From NCBI GenBank assembly GCA_031255615.1, contig JAIRSD010000233.1:1-8171 (forward strand): a stretch of 8,171 nt of DNA. The letters run 5' to 3'. Shown piece after piece: positions 4,546 through 8,171 of this stretch. The position numbers were made by a program, and so were the translations under genes. The notes beneath the pieces are model-generated. The model worked only from the letters and a program-made list of their open reading frames with translations. It made no database searches and had not been told where the DNA came from. This DNA comes from Treponema sp. Its GTDB lineage: Bacteria > Spirochaetota > Spirochaetia > Treponematales > Breznakiellaceae. How positions within the stretch are numbered: the first letter of the stretch is position 1; every line of letters begins with the position of its first letter.

Positions 4546-5925
4546 ATGACCCGTCAAAAAATACCCCTCCTCCCCCTCGTCCTGTTGATTCTCCGCTCCC
4601 TCCCCCCGGTTTACGGCAGGGACCTCCCCACCGCCGCCATTGAAGACGATTCCGGCCTCCGCCTCTCCATCCGGGACTCCTGGCTCCTGGACGCCCCCGA
4701 CCGGGTCCTCGCCAGACCCTCCGCCCTCCGCGTTCTTCCCGGCGGCGGCCAAGTCCAGATCCGAACCGAAACCATCCCCGGCGAATTCGCCGTCATCCTG
4801 GCCAGGGAACTCACCGGTCCCCAGGGCCAAAGTATGGGCAGCTTCCCCGGCTGGGCCCAGGGTTCCTGGGTCTACGCCCGCCGCAGGGACAACGGGGCCC
4901 CCCTCCGAATCCGCGTCTTCCTCAGAAGCGACAGCCGGACCTACATCCAGTTCCGCCCCCTGGGGGAAGACCGCTCCCTGATGGACATGATCCTCTACGA
5001 CGCCTGCCTCGCCTGGTCCCTCCCCGTGCCCCTCCCCTTCAACCGCCTCTTGACCATGCCCATGGAAACCGTCTACGCCGCCCTGGGGGAAAAGTTCAAC
5101 CGCCGCTACTTCGACCCGGACCCGGACAACTACCAGGACCTCCGCCTCTTCGTCAGCCGCCTCCGCTCCCGCCTGCCGGAACTCTCCTACCGGGACGACG
5201 GGGCCTTCGACTCCCAGGGCCGCTACGTCTTCATTGAAACCCAGGAACCCCAGGACGACCCCCCGGGCCTCAATTGTTCCGGCTTCGCGAAATGGGTGGT
5301 AGACGGCATCCTCCGCCCCCGGACCGGCCGGAGACTCGACATCGGCCCCCTAAAGCAGCCCTTCGGCAGCCGGGGCTCCTCCTTCACCGACGTATGGGAA
5401 GACCTGCGGGACCCCTTTTTCGGCCTCGATTGGACCAGAAACCTCGCTTCCCAGGCTTGGACTATCCTGCGATCCCCCAGCTACGCCGGCCTGGAAGACA
5501 TCGAAGTCCGGGACATCCCCTTTTCCCAGCTCATCCTCCGGGGCCAAAACGCCGTCCGGGCCCCCGCCCCCGGCCCCGCCCTCAAAAACTACCCCGGCAA
5601 ACTCGAAAATTCCGGCTTCGATATAGAAGGCCTCCGCCCCATCCTCTACACCCTGGCTGTCGACGAACCGGGCCGCCTCTATCTGGCCTCGATAAACACC
5701 GAAATGGGCGCCCCGACCACGGCGGACAACCTCCGGGGCCTCCCCCGAATCCGCCAGCACTTCCACATAGCGGTCCTGGCCCCCTTCTTCGACGAATACG
5801 GCGGCTTCCAGGTAGCCGTCTTCGAAAGCGCCGTGGAAACCCGCTTCGCCCGCTTCCTCGCCCGCTACCCCGGCTGCCAGGTAAACCTGGTCCGCCTCCC
5901 CGTGGAAGGCCCCTTCGACCCCTAG
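4546..5925 (+). CDS. Secreted protein with NlpC/P60-like Cys motif, unknown function
   Basis: 459 residues. The N-terminus (MTRQK, then a Leu/Pro-rich hydrophobic stretch to about Gly24) reads as a signal peptide, so the protein is probably exported. The one recognisable signature is LNCSGFAKWV with Cys244, which resembles the catalytic Cys-Ser-Gly-Phe turn of NlpC/P60 cell-wall hydrolases. A later HFH (His405, His407) followed by a hydrophobic strand could supply the His. The Cys-His spacing of about 160 residues is longer than usual, so the fold is an inference and a non-catalytic relative is possible. The start is fixed by an in-frame TAA two codons upstream; no Shine-Dalgarno sequence is present. 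Codon third positions are very largely C. No operon partner lies downstream. Confidence 0.85.
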   Translation: MTRQKIPLLPLVLLILRSLPPVYGRDLPTAAIEDDSGLRLSIRDSWLLDAPDRVLARPSALRVLPGGGQVQIRTETIPGEFAVILARELTGPQGQSMGSFPGWAQGSWVYARRRDNGAPLRIRVFLRSDSRTYIQFRPLGEDRSLMDMILYDACLAWSLPVPLPFNRLLTMPMETVYAALGEKFNRRYFDPDPDNYQDLRLFVSRLRSRLPELSYRDDGAFDSQGRYVFIETQEPQDDPPGLNCSGFAKWVVDGILRPRTGRRLDIGPLKQPFGSRGSSFTDVWEDLRDPFFGLDWTRNLASQAWTILRSPSYAGLEDIEVRDIPFSQLILRGQNAVRAPAPGPALKNYPGKLENSGFDIEGLRPILYTLAVDEPGRLYLASINTEMGAPTTADNLRGLPRIRQHFHIAVLAPFFDEYGGFQVAVFESAVETRFARFLARYPGCQVNLVRLPVEGPFDP

Positions 5926-5938
5926 CGTCGGGCCGCGG

Positions 5939-5954
5939 GAGGCCGCCTGGCCTC
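5939..5954. other. Short stem-loop after the secreted-protein gene
   Basis: GAGGCC (5939-5944) pairs with GGCCTC (5949-5954) around GCCT, 13 nt past the stop. It is followed by TAAAAG, not a T-run, so a terminator role is weak. Confidence 0.3.
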
Positions 5955-5989
5955 TAAAAGACCGGACAGATCTTATAGCCCTTTATAGA

Positions 5990-6002
5990 AGAAATTTACC
6001 AC
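5990..6002 (+). repeat. AGAAATTTACCAC motif, second copy
   Basis: The 13 bases are identical to 3471-3483, and both follow a TATA-containing flank. Here it continues into ACGAAGGCGGGGAAGG, then CCCACGAA, a loose CACGAAG-type repeat. Chance is possible. Confidence 0.3.
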
Positions 6003-6111
6003 GAAGGCGGGGAAGGCCCACGAATGTTTCTCATCGGAATCAGGAAGGGGGGGCCACTTACCCAACAGCGGAAGCCGGGTGGAGCTCTTGTTCTGGCCCC
6101 CCCTTGGCTCC

Positions 6112-6135
6112 AAAGCCGGACCCCGTCCGGCTTTT
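6112..6135. terminator. Terminator-like hairpin between the 4546 and 6449 genes
   Basis: AAAGCCGGAC (6112-6121) pairs perfectly with GTCCGGCTTT (6125-6134) around CCC; the 3' arm ends in TTTT (6132-6135). The A-run on the other side allows use from either strand. It lies about 190 nt after the upstream stop codon and 120 nt before the next promoter. Confidence 0.5.
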
Positions 6136-6255
6136 CCGCCAACCCCCCGGGCGGCGGAATGCGGCCCGCCTGGTAAAAAACCCGCCCCCATGCCGCGGCC
6201 TCCGGCAAAATCCGACAAAAAATCGGTAAGAACAAGGAAAGAGGCAAAATTTTTC

Positions 6256-6285
6256 TTGACGCACGGATTTATTCGTAGCTATAAT
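6256..6285 (+). promoter_or_regulatory. Strong sigma-70-type promoter of the porin-like gene
   Basis: TTGACG (6256-6261), an 18-base spacer, then a perfect TATAAT (6280-6285), preceded by an A/T-rich stretch. Best promoter in the window. Transcription would begin near 6292. Confidence 0.8.
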
Positions 6286-6291
6286 AGTCCC

Positions 6292-6448
6292 CATAAAGAT
6301 TATGCGTTGGTCCGTCCTGCGGGCCGGAGCTGCTCCAACAGCCCCTGGCCGTCGGCGGAGGGAATGGCGTACATCTGGAGGATCAGAATAGGGGCGGGGA
6401 GAGAGGCCGTTGGCTGATTCCGTTCCAAAAGTTAGGAAGGAGGAGATC
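6292..6448 (+). promoter_or_regulatory. Long 5' leader of the porin-like gene
   Basis: About 157 nt from the predicted start site to the ATG. It can form GGTCCG/CGGGCC and GGAG/CTCC stems enclosed by TTGG/CCAA near 6308-6338. It contains a 29-codon frame (6302-6391) without a ribosome site and a 17-codon frame (6364-6417) with AGGG just before its ATG. No known riboswitch is recognised. It ends in the strong ribosome site AAGGAGG (6437-6443). Confidence 0.35.
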
Positions 6449-7663
6449 ATGAAAAAGCTGATTGCGCTTTTGATGGTTCTCTTGGTAGCGGGCGCGGCGT
6501 TCGCCCAATTTCCCGATGGTCTTTCGATAGGCGGTTGGGGTCGGGCGGATTTTGTGCCGTTTCAAGGAATATTTAGTGATGATGACGATGTGGACCCGGT
6601 TATCATGACCGGCGTAGGTTCCGGTTGGGGCCCGGCTTATATGGGTCTTAATTTCCGCTTCAGCGCGGCCGACGGAAGGGTTGGCGGCGGCGCCGACATT
6701 AGCCGGGGAACCGGCGGCCCGTCCGATGGGGATGAGGTCAATATTTGGACCAAGCCCTTTGGCAGCGATATTCTGTTTATTGGTATTGGTCAATTCCGGA
6801 AGGGCGATTTCCGCGGCCCCGGAACCGATGGTGATTTCCAGGGTTTCATCGGCGGCCCGGGGAAAAATGGGGATGCGGTATTCCAGCGTTTTGCTCCTAA
6901 TGCCGGCGCCCTGTTTATCAGCAAGCCCGTTGAAGGTCTCTCCCTCTTTGCCCAGGTCGATCATCCTGGAGACATGACGGGGATCGGGCCCATAATATCG
7001 GGCGATGTGGCGGAAGCCAAGGATACCTATAAGAAGATCCAGGCCGGTTTCGCCTATGATATTTCCGGTATCGGTCTTGCCCGCGCCCAGTGGGTGGGAA
7101 ATAGCATGGATCTGGACTTCGCTGCCCTAACGGCCAATCCCGCCCGTATTGAAGCGGCCTTTAAGCTGAGAGCGGTGGAAGGCCTTAACCTGGATATTGG
7201 TCTAAAGGTGCCCATCGCCGTAAAGGAAGAGATCGCTACGAAGGATGTAACCTACCAGGATAATTTCCAGATCAACCTGGCCGGGGATTTCAAATCCGGT
7301 GATTTCGGTATTACCTACGGTCTCTATACCGCCTTTGGTGGGAGTGTGAAGGTTGAAGATGAGTCAGATCCTACATTAGAAATGGCCCCCACCTGTAATG
7401 TCATCCTGGTCCCCTCTTTCTATCTTGCCGGTCTTGACGCCACCGTGGGTGGCGACATAGGCCTTAAGATACAGGGTGAATCTAAGGCAAACGGTACCGC
7501 ACGGAAGGATGATGCAGCCACATTTGGGATTGGCGTCTGGCTTTCCCGGAATCTTGGTAAGGGCGACATCAAAACCGGTCTTGCCTTCCATTTCCCCGAT
7601 TCCGATGCTAAGCCCAAGGAAACCGTTGTTTCCCTGCCCATCATCATGCACGTTTCTTTCTAA
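6449..7663 (+). CDS. Porin-like outer-membrane beta-barrel protein
   Basis: 404 residues. The start is chosen from AAGGAGG (6437-6443), 5 nt before the ATG; a TTG at 6410 in the same frame has no support and would bury the signal peptide. The signal peptide MKKLIALLMVLLVAGAAFA has a likely cut before Gln20. The mature part is rich in Gly, Asp and aromatic residues, with alternating strands typical of a transmembrane beta-barrel, and ends in HVSF with the terminal Phe that outer-membrane proteins use for assembly. An Asp-rich loop (residues about 43-47, DDDDVD) could bind cations. It resembles porin-like outer-membrane proteins of treponemes; the substrate is unknown. A strong promoter, long leader and terminator make it a single-gene unit, probably highly expressed. 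Codon use is less C-biased than in the upstream gene. Confidence 0.85.
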   Translation: MKKLIALLMVLLVAGAAFAQFPDGLSIGGWGRADFVPFQGIFSDDDDVDPVIMTGVGSGWGPAYMGLNFRFSAADGRVGGGADISRGTGGPSDGDEVNIWTKPFGSDILFIGIGQFRKGDFRGPGTDGDFQGFIGGPGKNGDAVFQRFAPNAGALFISKPVEGLSLFAQVDHPGDMTGIGPIISGDVAEAKDTYKKIQAGFAYDISGIGLARAQWVGNSMDLDFAALTANPARIEAAFKLRAVEGLNLDIGLKVPIAVKEEIATKDVTYQDNFQINLAGDFKSGDFGITYGLYTAFGGSVKVEDESDPTLEMAPTCNVILVPSFYLAGLDATVGGDIGLKIQGESKANGTARKDDAATFGIGVWLSRNLGKGDIKTGLAFHFPDSDAKPKETVVSLPIIMHVSF

Positions 7664-7685
7664 GACCCTTCTTTTTGTCTTCTTT

Positions 7686-7731
7686 GGGCCATGCTCCTCC
7701 CGCTTAGCGGGAAAGGGCATGGCCCTTTTTT
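7686..7731 (+). terminator. Intrinsic terminator of the porin-like gene
   Basis: GGGCCATGC (7686-7694) pairs with GCATGGCCC (7717-7725), with an inner stem TCCCGC/GCGGGA (7698-7703 with 7707-7712), followed directly by TTTTTT (7726-7731). It begins 22 nt after the stop codon. Confidence 0.9.
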
Positions 7732-7760
7732 ATTCGCAGCGGGGCCTCATACCCCGCTCC
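7731..7760. mobile_element. IS200/IS605-like palindromic end, copy 4 (degenerate)
   Basis: Bases 7731-7753 are identical to 3061-3083. The palindrome that follows in copy 1 is broken here (CCCCGCTCCCCTCAGCCGC). It starts right at the T-tract of the terminator, with the flank TTTATT. Confidence 0.45.
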
Positions 7761-7820
7761 CCTCAGCCGCTAAACACGGACAAGCGCCTCCCCACAGCCG
7801 CGCATCAAGCCCCCCTCTTT

Positions 7821-7840
7821 ATTTTTTTCCCCAAAAAAAT
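7821..7840. other. A/T hairpin upstream of the promoter
   Basis: ATTTTTTT (7821-7828) pairs with AAAAAAAT (7833-7840) around CCCC, ending 7 nt before the -35 of the next gene. It could act as an upstream A-tract element or a weak terminator; unproven. Confidence 0.35.
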
Positions 7841-7847
7841 CAATATT

Positions 7848-7876
7848 TAGACAAAATTCAGGGAAAAACACATAAT
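7848..7876 (+). promoter_or_regulatory. Promoter of the coiled-coil protein gene
   Basis: TAGACA (7848-7853), 17 bases, CATAAT (7871-7876); each hexamer is 5 of 6 to consensus. Transcription would begin near 7883, giving a leader of about 35 nt that carries the GGAGG ribosome site. Confidence 0.6.
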
Positions 7877-7917
7877 TTTTTCGCTTTCCCCGCCCATAAT
7901 ATGATGGAGGTACAACC

Positions 7918-8171
7918 ATGAGCGGCTTACAAAAACAACCCCCCCTCACCTTTGAGGCAGTCTGGGCCATGTTCCAGGAAACGGACAAGAAGTTCCAGGA
8001 AACAGACAAAAAATTCCAGGCGGCGGCCCAAATGTCCCTGGAAACAGAGAAAAGGTTCCAGGAAACGGAGAAAAAGTTCCGGGAAACAGACAAAAAGTTC
8101 CAAGAAACCGCGAAAATGTCCCGGGAAACGGACGAGAAAATAAAGGAGATGGTCCAGTCAATCAAGGAATT
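7918..8171 (+). CDS. Heptad-repeat coiled-coil protein, 3' end cut by the window
   Basis: 84 complete codons are visible, starting MSGLQKQPPLTFEAVWAMF. The ATG has GGAGG (7906-7910) with a 7-nt gap. From residue 21 the protein is a run of seven-residue units of the type ETDKKFQ, which predicts a long amphipathic coiled coil with Phe, Met or Ile at the core. Proteins with this N-terminus in treponemes often end in a PD-(D/E)XK nuclease-like domain (sometimes annotated as DUF3782-type); this is recalled from family knowledge, and the deciding C-terminus is outside the window. It could equally be another coiled-coil scaffold. It has its own promoter at 7848-7876. Confidence 0.75.
   Translation, partial: MSGLQKQPPLTFEAVWAMFQETDKKFQETDKKFQAAAQMSLETEKRFQETEKKFRETDKKFQETAKMSRETDEKIKEMVQSIKE
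7978..8145 (+). repeat. Eight 21-nt tandem units coding for heptads
   Basis: In-frame 21-nt units: 1-2 and 4-6 encode ET(D/E)K(K/R)F(Q/R), unit 3 encodes AAAQMSL, unit 7 ETAKMSR and unit 8 ETDEKIK. Units 3 and 7 share the Met-Ser ending, which suggests a higher-order period of four units. Confidence 0.8.

Noticed and set aside
4089..4549. Frames on both strands in the hairpin-rich region
   Set aside because: They run through inverted repeats on both strands, which create mirror-image Arg-rich translations typical of non-coding palindromes.
6410..6448. TTG start extending the porin-like protein by 13 residues
   Set aside because: It would place 13 charged residues before a textbook signal peptide, and the ATG at 6449 has a strong AAGGAGG.
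1..8171. tRNA, rRNA or CRISPR array
   Set aside because: No cloverleaf-like, rRNA-like or regularly spaced repeat pattern was seen by eye on either strand.

Overview
The window most likely comes from a spirochaete of the Treponema group, possibly a termite-gut type. This rests on the porin-like outer-membrane protein, the (E-T-D-K-K-F-Q)n coiled-coil protein at the right edge, and the many small palindromic repeats between genes. These families are recognised from memory, not from a search, so the placement is moderate confidence. Most of the DNA is GC-rich, with an AT-rich island at about 3106-4060.

Layout: 1-508 is intergenic and holds strong hairpins and a full copy (189-319) of a three-hairpin repeat. 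509-2614 (minus) encodes a 701-residue DEAD-box RNA helicase with a C-terminal DbpA-type RNA-binding domain. 2615-3105 holds its promoter, a hairpin element shared with a second gene, two C12 tracts, and a second three-hairpin repeat whose last arm is interrupted by an IS200/IS605-like palindromic end. 3106-3342 (minus) encodes a 78-residue membrane-anchored coiled-coil protein with its own promoter. 3395-4545 has no convincing gene but holds more palindromes, a third copy of hairpin H1 and a dense run of perfect stem-loops. 4546-5925 (plus) encodes a secreted protein with an NlpC/P60-like Cys-Ser-Gly-Phe motif. 5926-6448 holds a terminator-like hairpin, a near-consensus sigma-70 promoter and a leader of about 157 nt for the outer-membrane protein gene 6449-7663 (plus), which ends in a clear intrinsic terminator. 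7918-8171 (plus) is the start of a heptad-repeat coiled-coil protein cut by the window edge.

The genes do not form an operon; each seems to be its own transcription unit. The most notable material is between them. The three-hairpin repeat shows compensatory base changes, plus a coordinated change that could allow alternative pairing. A second structured element lies at nearly the same distance (82 and 86 nt) upstream of two unrelated genes. Both genes have starts fixed by in-frame stops, lack a Shine-Dalgarno sequence and have a -10-like hexamer 5-6 nt before ATG, so they may be leaderless. Everything here was read by eye; no folding, alignment or database search was run.
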